From the NCBI GenBank assembly GCA_032622095.1, contig CP136063.1:213239982-213303981 (forward strand): a stretch of DNA of 64,000 nt. Reading direction: 5' to 3'. Position numbers and translations under genes: made by a program. The notes under the pieces were generated by a model. That model was not told the DNA's origin and searched no databases. It saw only the letters and a list, made by a program, of their open reading frames with translations. How positions within the stretch are numbered: position 1 is the first letter of the stretch; each line of letters starts with the position of its first letter. This document shows, piece after piece, positions 12,175 to 23,181 of this stretch. This DNA is from Siphonodentalium dalli. Taxonomy: Eukaryota > Mollusca > Scaphopoda > Gadilida > Siphonodentaliidae.

Positions 12175-12665
12175 GACACTTGTCTGTCTGTTTGTCTGTT
12201 AGCTATGGCCGGGAAAACTGCCGGACAGATTTGACGAAATTTGATACCTAGGGACAATTATTTCCAGGGAGTATTTTGGACGGGTCAAATCTTGATCCCG
12301 GCCTGACTTTGACATTCAAATAGATCAATTCAAGATCAAATCTGGTAAACGGAAGGATTTCAACGACATTTGATACCTACCGTTACTTTTGTCCCAGGAG
12401 TGTTTCGGATGGGTCAAATCATGACCCCGACCTGATCTTGACATTCAAAATTGTCAATTCAAGGTCACATCGGGTAAAGCCGGGCGGATTTCGACGGGTA
12501 CTTTTGTCGGGAACTTTTGTCCGGGGAGTGTTTTGGACGGGTCAAATCGTGACCCCGACATGACCTTCACCTTTAAAATGGTCAATTCAAGGTTAAATCG
12601 CGCAATTCTCCGAAAATCAGAGGGGAACATCCCGGACGAAGTCGGGTCCACCAGCTACTATTATA
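12175..12665 (+). mobile_element. CTGT-initiated short repeat, second unit with internal tandem units
   Basis: It starts CACTTGTCTGTCTG and ends GGACGAAGTCGGGTCCACC then AGCTACTATTATATAT. Three internal units of roughly 125 bp each carry a GGACGGGTCAAATC-like word and a GTCAATTCAAGG-like word. In the copy B locus the 5' part of the first unit is fused directly to the body of this one, which fits a deletion between the two related units. Confidence 0.6.
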
Positions 12666-15293
12666 TATTTCTAGATTTAGTTACAAACTAAATACCTGTA
12701 TATGTACAAAGACATGTTTGACATATATATATATATATATATATCAATATTACCATACGGGTCATTAAAATAGATACGACGAAACAAATTTTGAAGGGTG
12801 CATGTATCATGTAAATTTTTATATTTCAAATGATGACAGGAATGCGGAAAGTTGAAGTACCTACGTAATACTGGCTATCCGCATGAAGAGATATACATGT
12901 ATATAAAAACAAAAATAGAAGATGACTGCTGGCGACAATGTTTTCCAAAAAAATTCAAAGCATTCGATAGCTCACATCTAGTTGTCAGCCCGAAGATCAA
13001 TATGAAGTTAGGTGACTATCACATGAGGGATATGTCTGTACAGTTGCTAAACAATTCAGTCATGCAAAAGAGTAAGATACCAAATTGCTGCCTGTGGTCA
13101 TGTTTTTAACGAAATTCGGAAAAATTAGATTACTCTCACCCTGGTTATCCAGAATATCATTGTGGAATCTGGTGACGATCGGACAAGGGGTATCGTCTAT
13201 AGGATCAACCAAATTATTTAGCCATAACAATAGTAAAATTCAAGATCACCGCTGGCAGTGATGTTTTCACAAGTAAAGTTTGAGAACAAAATATGGCTCA
13301 CATCTAGCGGTGACCCAAAATATCCACATGAGAAAAAGTTCTCCGATAAAAGCTGGCTGCAGGGTGCGCCAATTGATTCAAATTTGAAATTTAGCAGGGT
13401 GTACTGCTGGTGGCCATGTTTTCCCCGAAAATTTGATAGACTGGTGGACAAAACCACTGAATCCGTTGAATCAATATACATGTATACATGGATTCATTTA
13501 TATGCATAGTTATACACAGTACTGGTATATAAAGGTACTGAAAATAACTATATTACTAGTATACACAAAATAAACCATATATCTTGGCTATGGGTTCTAA
13601 TATCCGAACATGACAGCTGATAACTTGGTGTGAATTCAACAAGGTCCTCGCGCGCGATGTATGGTCGATCACATGATGATCTAGGGGGGAATTAGAATTG
13701 TTGTATAAAAACAGCACTACATGTAAATATAAAATAAAATAGTGCTACATCTTAGTCTGACAAAATACAGTTTCAGTGACACTCTATCCGAAGAGGGGAA
13801 TAATTTCATCTGTTACAGTCAATGGAGCAATTATGAATCTGGAAAGGTGAAATTTCTAAGTAATACTAGATATCGACATGACGCGATAACATATAACGCA
13901 AATGCAATATGGCCGCTGGCGACCATTTTTTCCTATGAAATTCAAAAAATATTTGATAGCTCTCATCTGATAGATCAATATCAAGATAAATATGAAGTTT
14001 GGTGATCATCGGATGAGTTAAGTGGACTGTGGTCTGTGCTAAACGGTTTAGTAATGCTTAAAAAGATTCTTACCTTAATATTTTTATGTTCACTTTATAA
14101 ACTTCACTGAGTCATCTTTGTAATGTATTGAATTTGATATCTTTTGTTAACAGTTTATAAATTATGTATGTCTCGTGTTCGTTATTATATTGTATGTGTT
14201 TATTATCATTAAATAAAGTTATCATTTAAAGTAAATGTATTCACGTCCTCAATTATTATTTCACAAAAAAGCTATAATACCCCAAAACACAATAGTTTAG
14301 AGTCGCCAATTAGTTAATCCGATTACCTATAACACTAAGCACATAAGCCGCTTAACCTTTTAAATGGGGCCGACCGTTTACACTTTATAGAATGAAAGAA
14401 CGAAAAGTTGAATAAAATCAACAAATTTGTGAATTTAAGAACAATTCAAACGTTAATGTTGTCCATGTCATAACCCGGACATATGTACTATATTTCAGTC
14501 TTGTCCATTAATAAACAAACAAGATAATGCGACATCAAGTCCGCTCACACCTGTTATTTTGGAGCCGGTCGCATACACTTTATAGTGTGTTTCAAAACGA
14601 AAAAAAAGAAGAATAAAATCAACAAATTTGTAAACTTAAAAACAATTCAAACGTTGTTGTATTCCATGTCTCAGCCCGGACATATACACCAAATTTCAAT
14701 AATATTCATTGAGAAACAACGGACCAAACACGATATAACACCCCGTATACACCTTTTATTCCGAGCCGGACTCAGCCGCGGATACATTTAATAGTGTGTA
14801 CCGAATTGGCACACGTCGACTGGGGCAAGTTGGCCCTGGGGCGATTATGCCGATTCCGACACCTTCTATAATTTACAGTATGTACCCGTTTACGGGTAGT
14901 TTACTTTAGAATGTTCTGCAATTAATACCGTAAATAGAGCGACTGTATTTGACAGAGAATGCCTCTGTTATTGATTATCAAGTTGCTATACATTATAAAC
15001 GACAAATTCACATGCTCGTTCAAGCGCAGTAGTCTATTTTCCCCATGTTAAAGGACATCCACAAATACTAAATAACGCTAACGTACTGCAAATGTTTTTA
15101 CACGACAACTGTTAATATATTTGGGCTGAATTCATCTGATGCGGTATTATTCCTCAAAATAAACAACAAAACCATCGTTACTTGGAAATGTAGTTTGGGC
15201 TAACATTTATATAAATCCTCCACATCATTTATCCCGACACACACGTCAGATGAAAAACAGCCACCAGAGAAACGCCCAAATTGGGCGAAATGA

Positions 15294-16436
15294 AATTATT
15301 TTATGACTGCACTCATAAATCATTTTCTTGATAATGACAGTGTTGTTTACATCATTCGTAGACCGCATGAGTGTATTTTGCACAAATCCATGGCTCATAT
15401 TCATTCAATGTTGCATATATTCTATTGAGTATAAAAGGCGTTGGTCGCATACATTGGCGGTTGTAGTGTAGAGTCCCCCTTTAAGATAATTGTTTAAACA
15501 ATTTGAAGGGACGCGGCTAGATGATCTTCGTTGGGGGTACACAAAATTTAATCTCTAACCGTAATCCCCCTGTTAAATCCCCCTGGTACATGGGTGTATC
15601 CGACTGTTGGATATGCCCAACCTGACACTGTATAAAGTTTTATAACACCACGCGATTATCTGATAATAACAACGTATTCGATATTTCTTTACACTTCTAG
15701 CGAAAGTTGTTGGGTAACTCCGAAGGAATTTCATGTGGGAACAATATGTACATGACCATACTACACGAAAAAGGAATTCGCGGAGGGCACTCGCTCGCCG
15801 TTCAAGCTGTCGTGACATTATAGTAATATGTTTCTTCTTGAAAACTATGATTCCGTACGTTGTACAATTGCGAGTATGTATTTGCTTTATCACCAAAGTG
15901 GTCTTTGGCAATATACCTCTTCTGTGACGGGATGGTACGGTGACCCACACCAGAACGGGACATATTTAACATATGTAGCCTGACACCAATAATATATACA
16001 ATGATCTACCGTATATATTATAATATGGCCAACATTAGTAACTATCTAACACTAATGGCGGTATCCTATATGGATTCTCCCACTTAGTTATACAGGAATA
16101 AATGCGAATGGTGTATTATTCGTATGGTGGAGAGTTTATGAAATATGAGAAGACAAAAATCCATAAAACTTACAATACAAGTGTAAAAATATTCATATTC
16201 ATTGAAGGGAAATCTTTAGATAAGAAGTTCAGCAAACGGCATGAATGACTATCTAAACATTTTCTATGGGAACTACTCATTCGTGAGCATTTAGTATAGA
16301 AACTAGAAAGGGTTACTATTTTGATCTGAAAATGGTAGCTACTTTGGAGAACCTATTGTTTTAAGAGTGTATAGGGAATTGTATACAATTACCACAAATG
16401 AACAACTATATTTTAACAAAAAGATAAGTCGTATTG
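15294..16436. other. No gene recognised
   Basis: The minus strand keeps a 125-codon open frame at 15573-15950, and the plus strand keeps a 64-codon frame within it. Neither resembles a known family nor has convincing splice sites. The 15480-15600 stretch has several short CCCC/GGGG runs. Confidence 0.4.
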
Positions 16437-16496
16437 CAGTATTTGTTTACAATTACGTAAATTGACTCCAACTTAGCAAGGTCCTCCGATTTGAGA
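16437..16496 (+). repeat. Left direct repeat of the tyrosine-recombinase element
   Basis: The left copy holds GTATTTGTTTACAATTACGT immediately followed by TTGACTCCAACTTAGCAAGG and TCCTCCGATTTGAGAG. The first part recurs, slightly diverged, at 20037-20062 and the second part, perfectly, at 21000-21036. Confidence 0.8.
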
Positions 16497-16966
16497 GCAC
16501 AACAAGGAAACAAACAAAGTTCTGGTTTGGCCTAACAACACGTCGGAATCGCTGCCACGGTCTCGATCCAGAAGGGAAATAAAAGCTGTCGATTACGATG
16601 CAGTCTATAAAGGAAAGAATCCAAGGAAAATGGTAGTTCATGGAAAAAGGAACGGGCTCCATGATTCGAGACAATTTTCATATTTAAAGACTGTGGAATT
16701 AAACCCAGCAGCAAATTTGTTTTATCCCGATTACATGTATATGACAAAGAATGGTTCGGTCTAAATTGAGTGTAACCCAGGGGATGCAGTAACACCTCAA
16801 GCCATCTGAGTGGTCTCAATATCAGTAATTCAAATTCTAAAATTTCAGCTCACATAAGAAATACGCCATTTTCGACCAAAAACATTTCTTTGTCAGAATG
16901 GATGTGAATCAGGAACATTTAGTTAACAACAACGTTGCTGAGGTTAAATAGGTCACACTGAATCCA

Positions 16967-18170
16967 TTGGCTAAGGTGTTCATTCCGGGGCTAGAAAAAG
17001 TCTATGTTGGATGTTGTCAGACAATACTCTCTAAATTAGATAAAGCTCATCAAGAGAAAGAGAATCTGACGGGACCAACAAAAATTCCTCCTTCTCCAAA
17101 TGATCATTCATTCCAGGGTCACATTTTAGACATACGTAAGGTAATTTCAGATTCAGGGAAATACAATTATGAAGGTTGTAGGATACCATTAAAAACTCAT
17201 TTGAAACTTGATAATATCAAGCAAATGCTTAAGAATTATGAAAATTTTGGAGTTGTAGAATTTTTGGAATTTGGATTTCCCATAGACTACACTGGAAATA
17301 GATATGAAGAGAGATTACCTTTCCAAATAAACCACAAAGGGGCTAGATAGTATCCAATGGACATTGGGAAGTACTTAGAAAAAAGAAGTTAAGTATCAAT
17401 CAATTCTCGGTCCATTGGCACCAGATTCATTCAAGCATACCAAATAATCCCACTTAACACCGTTCCCAAAGACAATTCATCCGAAAGGAGAGTCATTCTC
17501 TCTCCTGGGAACGCTGTCAATGATAGGATTGCGAAGGACGAATATATCGTGGAGAGGGTTAATTTGACTTATCCAAATGTGGACGATTAAGTGGAACTAA
17601 TTTGGATAGCTCGCGTTGGAGCCAAACTTGATTTGATTTACAGAGAGCATATAGACAAATTAAAATAGACCCAAGGGATATTAATTTAGCTTTCCAAATA
17701 GATGGAAATATTTATAGTGACCTTGTCTTAAGTATGGGACTGAGATCAGCAGCAGCCATTTGTCAGAGAGTGACTAATGCTCTTGCTTGTTCGGTCAGAA
17801 TGGCCTATTGTTCAATTATTAATTATACTGATGATCTGGCTGGTGCCCAGACATCATAATGTGCATTAGAAGCCTTTGTTACTTTGCTGGAAATTTTTAA
17901 AAATGGGGTCTTTTGGAAGCCAAGGTAACATCTTGTCCACCAGAAACAGAAATGATATTTCTAGGAATTCTTTTTATTTCTATTGATCTCACGCTCAGTA
18001 TCACACCGAAAAGGTTGGATGAGGTAAGATAGTTGGCTACCAGATGGTTGGGACGAACAAATGGCACTTTGATGGAGGTCCAGTCACTTCTGGGGAAACT
18101 TCAATTTGTAGCAGGTTGCGTGAAACCTGGTAGTGTTTTCATTTCAAGAATTTCCTCCCCTTATAAAATG
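16967..18170 (+). pseudogene. Reverse transcriptase region of Ngaro/DIRS-like element
   Basis: The first open stretch (16967-17350, no ATG at its 5' end) ends in an NHKGAR motif just before a stop. Beyond the stop the reading continues as YPMDIGKYLEK, matching the usual N-terminal RT region of DIRS-type polyproteins. Next come RRVILSPGNAVNDRI (about 17480-17530) and a TYPNVDD segment. The catalytic box, YTDD followed by LAG, lies at 17824-17844. The palm and thumb regions are interrupted by several stops and frame changes. The protein would copy element RNA into DNA; this copy cannot. No gag ORF was identified upstream, although open fragments exist near 16580-16760. Confidence 0.8.
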
Positions 18171-18179
18171 GGGTTTCTA

Positions 18180-18600
18180 TGATGCCATGGGAAGATTTGT
18201 TACAACCCGATAAAATCATTTCGTTAGACGCCACACTGTCAGCGTGCGGTGCATTGGGTTGCAAACAATGTTTCCATGTAATGTTTCCACAATACATCCT
18301 TCTGCAGTCTCTGCACATTAATGAATTATAAATGTTGGCAATTGTTGTATCCCTTAAGGTATGGAAAGATAAATTGAAGGGTAGAATAGTTCAAATGTAT
18401 TGTGACAATCAAACTTCTGTGGCAATTGTTAATAAGGGATCAACAAGAAATGCCTTCCTAAAATCCTGTTTAAGAGAAATTTGTTTTATAGCAGCTCTCG
18501 ATGAATTTGAAATTCGATTGGTTCATGTAAAGGATGTGAAAATAGACTAGCCGATCACATTACATATGGAACTTTCACATGCTGAATTAAAATTGGAAGA
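18180..18600 (+). pseudogene. RNase H domain of Ngaro/DIRS-like element
   Basis: The segment begins near 18215 with a SLDATLSACGALG motif, whose aspartate is the first acidic catalytic residue. It continues, with a stop near 18330, into an open stretch at 18332-18550 carrying YCDNQTSVAIVNKGSTRN, the second catalytic aspartate region typical of DIRS-type RNase H. It ends with LVHVKDVKID and a stop where intact relatives continue into a DH/AD-containing motif; one frame on, LADHI-like residues follow. It would degrade the RNA strand during reverse transcription. It lies directly downstream of the RT region, as in intact elements. Confidence 0.75.
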
Positions 18601-18639
18601 CTTTCAATTTCTTAATAACTGGTGATTTTATTGTAGGTC

Positions 18640-19623
18640 GTGAGCTTTCACAGTTAAAGAGTGACGCCAAAAAGTCAATCAAGAAATCCTTTGCAGAAGG
18701 AACAAATAGAAACCACGAAATTCAATGGAGGGCATATATATTATTTTGCCAATATTTCAAACTACAACGGTTACCATCTAGCTTGGAAGCCTTACTGCTC
18801 TATTCAGAATTTCTAAGCCGATCCTTTGAATCCACCGACTCAATACAAAATTACATTAGTGGAGTTAAATATTTACACATCAGATTAGAAATGAGTGTTG
18901 ATAATTTTGATTCATTTGAGTTAAAACTCATGTTTAGGTGATTACCTAGAGCAAACCCGCATCTCATCAAGCAGGCTGCATCAATCACTCCTCGGTTCCT
19001 ATTAAATATCGTGCATTATCTGGACCTCAACAAAGCATAAGATGGATCATTTTAGAGCATTCCCTTGCTGCGTTTTTGTTGATGCCGCGAAAATCTAACT
19101 TAGACCCGGAATCAGCTAGCCAATTCAATCAAGCTCACCAACTTAATCGCGGTGATATATTGCAGGATCATGATGTTTTAGTGGTTGTCATAATGTTGAG
19201 TAAAACAATTCAGTTTGGACAGAAATTGCTAAAGTTACCCGTCATTTGACTCATTTCAATTCCTCTTTCGATCCTGTACCCAGTGCAAGTCTACAAAACA
19301 TGGTTAGATTTGTACCGGGGATAGTCAGATCCGGCCTTCCCGAACAAAGCCAATGGCAGAGCAGTTACTTATTCAGAATTTCTGAACAGAATTAGAAAGT
19401 ATATGCAAAATATATATGGCGAGATCCAAACGTGTTTTCAACGCACAGTTTTAGAAGGGGTGGAGTAACGTGGGCCTTTAATGCAGGAGTTCCAGGAGAG
19501 TTAATTAAGCTTATGGGTGATATGTTCAGCGATACTTACTTGAGATATTTGTATTATACAATGCAGGATAACTACAATATAGCCAGGTACATGGGTGATC
19601 ATATCATGTCTTCCTTAAGCTAA
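18640..19623 (+). pseudogene. Tyrosine recombinase of Ngaro/DIRS-like element
   Basis: The core-binding part reads, across frames, as a helical segment around 18740-18920. The catalytic part is best kept at 19432-19623: HSFRRGG places the catalytic His at 19444-19446 and Arg at 19453-19455, followed by TWAFNAGVPGELIKLMGD and SDTYLRYL, with the likely nucleophile Tyr at 19546-19548. The histidine/tryptophan normally found before the Tyr is changed (GDM where GDW is usual). Tyrosine recombinases insert the circular cDNA of DIRS-order elements. Frameshifts upstream make this copy non-functional. Confidence 0.8.
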
Positions 19624-19649
19624 CTTACATATTCTCATTTCAGCTAAAA

Positions 19650-20030
19650 GGAACAGAAAGGTACCATTGGTCACCGACTCCATATGTAAATATGTAGCTG
19701 ACATAAATTATCTGGAGGTGTTACCATGCAGATGTATAGCTATTGGCTAAAGAGTTCATAAAGGGAACCTACAAGGACACATCCAGCAAGATCATCCTGT
19801 CAGCGATCATTCCTCGACCAAAAGATTTTGAAACCCTGGGAGACAGAGTCAAAAACATTAACAAAAACTTATGGAACATCTGTGTGTATAACCTAATGAA
19901 GTTCCTCAAAACTTATACATTTTGTATGGGAGAGGGGCTCCAACGACGAGATATATTCAGACGATGGGTCAACATATTAGTAGTATTTTTTCATGGATAC
20001 ACCAGACAATCTTATCCGGGCCACGCAGGA
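19650..20030 (+). pseudogene. SGNH-hydrolase-like domain downstream of the recombinase
   Basis: A VPLVTDSICKYV segment near 19660-19700 resembles the block I GDSx motif of SGNH/GDSL hydrolases, with Thr in place of Gly. After a stop, 19743-20060 keeps KIILSAIIPRPKD and VKNINKNLW, which match the block after the GxND motif in SGNH proteins of retrotransposons. The GxND region itself is missing. The C-terminal block with the catalytic Asp and His, usually D-x-x-H, is altered (DIFRRWVN). Position after the recombinase matches some Ngaro elements. It is inactive here. Confidence 0.6.
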
Positions 20031-20140
20031 CATTGTAGTATTTGTTTACAAAATATGTAATTCCCAAGTGGTTCAGGAATAGAAATAGAAATCAGAGAGG
20101 TGCCTGTCTAGCGTCGCCAATTACAGTTAGAGGAACCCTT

Positions 20141-20868
20141 AATGGACCTTTCCACAGCTGTCAATCAAATATTTATTGGCCGATATTTTCGACCAATCAG
20201 CGACTGAGCCGGCCAATGGCTGCAGTGAAACTTCTGCTGCCATCTTTCTTCACCCTAATTTTGATATCCATGCATACATTCAATGTTAAATTGGCTATAT
20301 TCAAACAACTGTTTTGTTGTCAAATCATAATATACTGAGATTTATATTTGCGCCATGATATTATAAATTTACCCGTGATTATAACAATGTTTTTCATTTA
20401 GCATGACACTTGTCATAATTTTCACATTTAATGGCAAAACCAATATGTGTTCTCTGGTTTAGATATATCAAAGAGTTCAGGGATCTGTCTGTCTGTTCTG
20501 GTCTGTTCACGATTTTTCTTCCAGAGCCTTTGACCGATTTCAACCAAATTCGGCGTGGTGCCTCTGGGTACCCCGAAAGATGTTATAACGGCCGTATTTT
20601 TTATATTAAAATTTGTAAACAAATTAAATTTTTAGTTAATTTGTTTTTAATTTTTTTAATTTTTTAATAAGAAGTTTAAATCTAAAAATCTAAAATGAAA
20701 ATTTAAAATTTAAAATAAAATAAATAAAATTTAAATTTAAATTTTTAATAGAAAAAGAATATTAAAAACTTAAGATCTCACGTAACAGACAATATTTATA
20801 TGGGTAAAGTCTTATTACCAGAGGGCGGTACTACCGCTGTGGGTGTGGTCTCTGTGGAAAGCTCCATT
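20141..20868. mobile_element. AT-rich fold-back element nested in the retrotransposon (728 bp)
   Basis: It starts AATGGACCTTTCCACAG and ends CTGTGGAAAGCTCCATT, an inverted pair. The right part (20783-20868) is the reverse complement of the left part of the element at 5314-5934. It lies between the two separated halves of the retrotransposon's right-hand repeat, so it inserted after that element. It includes a CTGT-rich repeat near 20485 and A/T runs at 20630-20770. Confidence 0.65.
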
Positions 20869-20999
20869 GCATACCCGATAAGAGGGCGCTATCCAATCGC
20901 TCATTGGTTACTCTTATTGAGGATATTATTGGCGCAGTTAATAATAAGCTGATCACAGCTAGTTTTCGCGCGAATTCCTTGTATTGTCACTTAGTAAGT

Positions 21000-21036
21000 T
21001 GACTCCAACTTAGCAAGGTCCTCCGATTTGAGAGCC
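21000..21036 (+). repeat. Right direct repeat of the tyrosine-recombinase element
   Basis: TTGACTCCAACTTAGCAAGG plus TCCTCCGATTTGAGAG matches 16459-16496 base for base. It marks the probable right end region of the element. Confidence 0.8.
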
Positions 21037-21929
21037 TAACAGGGCTAGTTGAATGTTTTTTTACCAAGCCCTCCCACTCAATTAAGGGTAGATTGTCAAA
21101 TCATGTGCATTGTTTTAACACTTGTAGCCTATTATTTGTCAATTTTGTATTTGGGCTGTATGTGTTTCTTGTTTCTGTGGACCTTGCTTCGTTGTGTCAA
21201 CTTTACGGACAAATAAATCATTAACTTATTAAGGTCTTTTGCAGGGAATTGGCTCATAAAATGAGACTTTTATCAACATTTTCACTATCGGACTAATAAA
21301 CCGAAAAACCGGGATGTTTCTCATGCGTGGTCCATGGATCATCCACTCGTCGTTCTCCTCAATAGTTACTGAATCGAATTTATTAATCTGCTGATGTCCA
21401 GTGCCTCCCCGGATCACAAAACCGAGACCGATAGATTAGCAATGGTAACGTTCGCAGGGGACCGGCGCTTCCAAATGATATTGTCTGCAGGTGGTAAGGA
21501 TATTTGCTGACGGTGGACTACTATCAATTTAATGGGCTTTACTCGAATACGAGCGATCAGTTTACTAATCATGTCACGTGATTTTTATATTGTAGCATTT
21601 CGCATTGTTTCAAAACCGATATTTGAAAATAAATATGAAACACATAGATAGGCGACAAAATGAGGCATGTTATAGACGTATTGCAAAATATCATACTATT
21701 GTATTGTGGATATTTCACGGAAAAAATCTTGATTACTTTCGTATGATTTATTTTTCCAATTTCTAGCTCATTTGTGTCAAACGGGATGGTTGTAGAACTG
21801 TTTATCGTCTTTTTTTCACATACGGCATCTCAAGAGCAGCAAGGTTATCAGATGTGACTATACTGCTGGTTGACCACGCAATTACATCACTCCTTGTTAT
21901 GACGTAAGCTTAGAACGCACCCAGCAGTT
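21037..21929. other. No gene recognised
   Basis: The first 200 bp may still belong to the 3' terminal part of the retrotransposon. The rest has no identifiable domain. Confidence 0.4.
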
Positions 21930-22250
21930 GCGCGTGAGATGTACAATATGTACGGACGTAGTGCTCACACCAAGTCCAGGTGCGTGTGTGATGTATGTGA
22001 AAAGTAAATTGCCAACCAGGACAGCCTGAACAATCACCGAAAATGACACTCCAATGAAAGGAGTTTAAGTGCGGACAGAGCGAAAAATCCTTTGTAGGAA
22101 AATCTCTGCTGATATACCACACAAACGTCCACCAAATACATCACCCCTCTTCAGTGTGAGAAGTGCGAGGCCAGGCTAGGTTTTCGTCACCCACCGCCTA
22201 TAGCCGACATGTCAGAGAATAGTCATGTCGTCATTCCGTGCCAATCTTTA
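21930..22250 (+). pseudogene. Decayed C2H2 zinc-finger exon
   Basis: In shifting plus-strand frames the segment reads VCDVCEK...LNNHRK, then FKCGQSEKSFVGKSLL..YHT..H, then PLQCEKCEARLGFRH. This is three consecutive C2H2 fingers with several in-frame stops (after CEK and after HRK) and at least two frameshifts. The finger spacing (C-x2-C...H-x3-4-H) is still readable. It could be a processed pseudogene or an exon relic of a zinc-finger gene. The separate finger ORF at 33965 is not closely similar. Confidence 0.6.
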
Positions 22251-23181
22251 ATTTTAATTTTAATTTGATATATTAGGGTTCTCGGATATAGACACACCTG
22301 CGTGACAATATTTCGCAAATATTGAACCTAATGACTGCAAGATATGTCGGTATATACATGTATTTAGAAAATGAGATCGGACCTATGTCCCATTCACGGA
22401 TTCTCACATACGTATATGGAATTTCGCAAACGTTAAACTGCGTTTATGTTTTGCTTGTATATTAACATAAGATTGGAAATAGCTTTCGAAACATACAGCG
22501 GTATACAATGTAGCCATTAGCCAGTGCAGGAGTAGTTTATATATGACCTCTCAACATTGTCATGAAACGCTATTTCCAGCAAAATTGTTATCTTGGAGCT
22601 GATGATATGCATGCAATTTAACACATCTAAAAACAATCGCCATTAGCTACCGAAAGAAAAAATACCCGGGTGGCTTTACCAGCTGGGCCTCTTGATGAAA
22701 TATACACTTATTTATAGTGAAGGCCGTGCTCGCTGATATATTACTCTCTATGTACAATAGCTGGCATATCGTACTTTTCCAGTATTTCGGATTTCAAATT
22801 GGAGATGTAGCCCGTTTAATGACCTGTACGTTTGTAACCATAGACAATTAAGAGGGAAAATCGACAATGTTCCCATTGATAAACACACAGCAACACCTTG
22901 TGAAAATGGTTCCGGTGTCTCGATCAGTTTATTAAGGAAGAATCCCCGCAGTACTGCAAATGCTTATAGCAGCGAGATCTAATGGACACAAGTTGCACCG
23001 CGGCTGAAATATCAATGGCAAAATAATGTACGGTATTACGTGAGCCTCATTATCAGAGTCAGTTTTTATAATGTGGGGCTATTTACTAAAATTATGAATA
23101 CATGTATATATGATATATCGCTGCGAAAGAGCAATATATATATATATATTATGTAACATTAAATCTTTGTTTAATGTTATG
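22251..23181. other. No gene recognised
   Basis: AT-rich spacer with a TA microsatellite near 23132-23150. No exon or terminal repeat was identified. Confidence 0.5.

Larger units (their letters stand above)
11709..15293. repeat. Long dispersed repeat, copy A (3.6 kb)
   Basis: This segment matches 60328-63584 in the same orientation over essentially its whole length. Both begin ACAAGAAAACTAAGATGCAT and both end near GGCCAAATTGGCCGAAATGA or its copy-A equivalent. Copy A has about 230 bp more around 12045-12280 and a second tandem version of a CAACAAATTTG-containing block near 14385-14650. Copy B has about 125 bp more near 62036-62160. The interior contains CTGT-initiated repeats and several diverged units around CCGCTGGCGACNATGTTTTCC (about 12925, 13245, 13910). 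No protein domain was recognised. It may be a non-autonomous element or an old segmental duplication. Confidence 0.9.
16437..21036 (+). mobile_element. Decayed Ngaro/DIRS-like tyrosine-recombinase retrotransposon
   Basis: The plus strand carries, in order, reverse transcriptase, RNase H, tyrosine recombinase and an SGNH-hydrolase-like segment, all broken by stops and frameshifts. Reverse transcriptase plus tyrosine recombinase instead of an integrase defines the DIRS order, and an SGNH hydrolase after the recombinase is known from Ngaro elements. The segment is bounded by direct repeats: GTATTTGTTTACAA plus TTGACTCCAACTTAGCAAGG at 16437-16496 recur as two separated pieces at 20037-20062 and 21000-21036. 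The pieces at the right end are split by about 940 bp that contains the fold-back element 20141-20868. Direct rather than inverted terminal repeats favour Ngaro over DIRS1. Confidence 0.8.

Noticed and set aside
12852-13109. 85-codon plus-strand frame, also present at 61244, as a conserved gene
   Set aside because: Its presence at both places follows from the long repeat copies A and B, and it overlaps diverged internal repeat units.
15573-15950. 125-codon minus-strand frame as a gene
   Set aside because: No domain, no splice context, and a long open frame also exists on the opposite strand.
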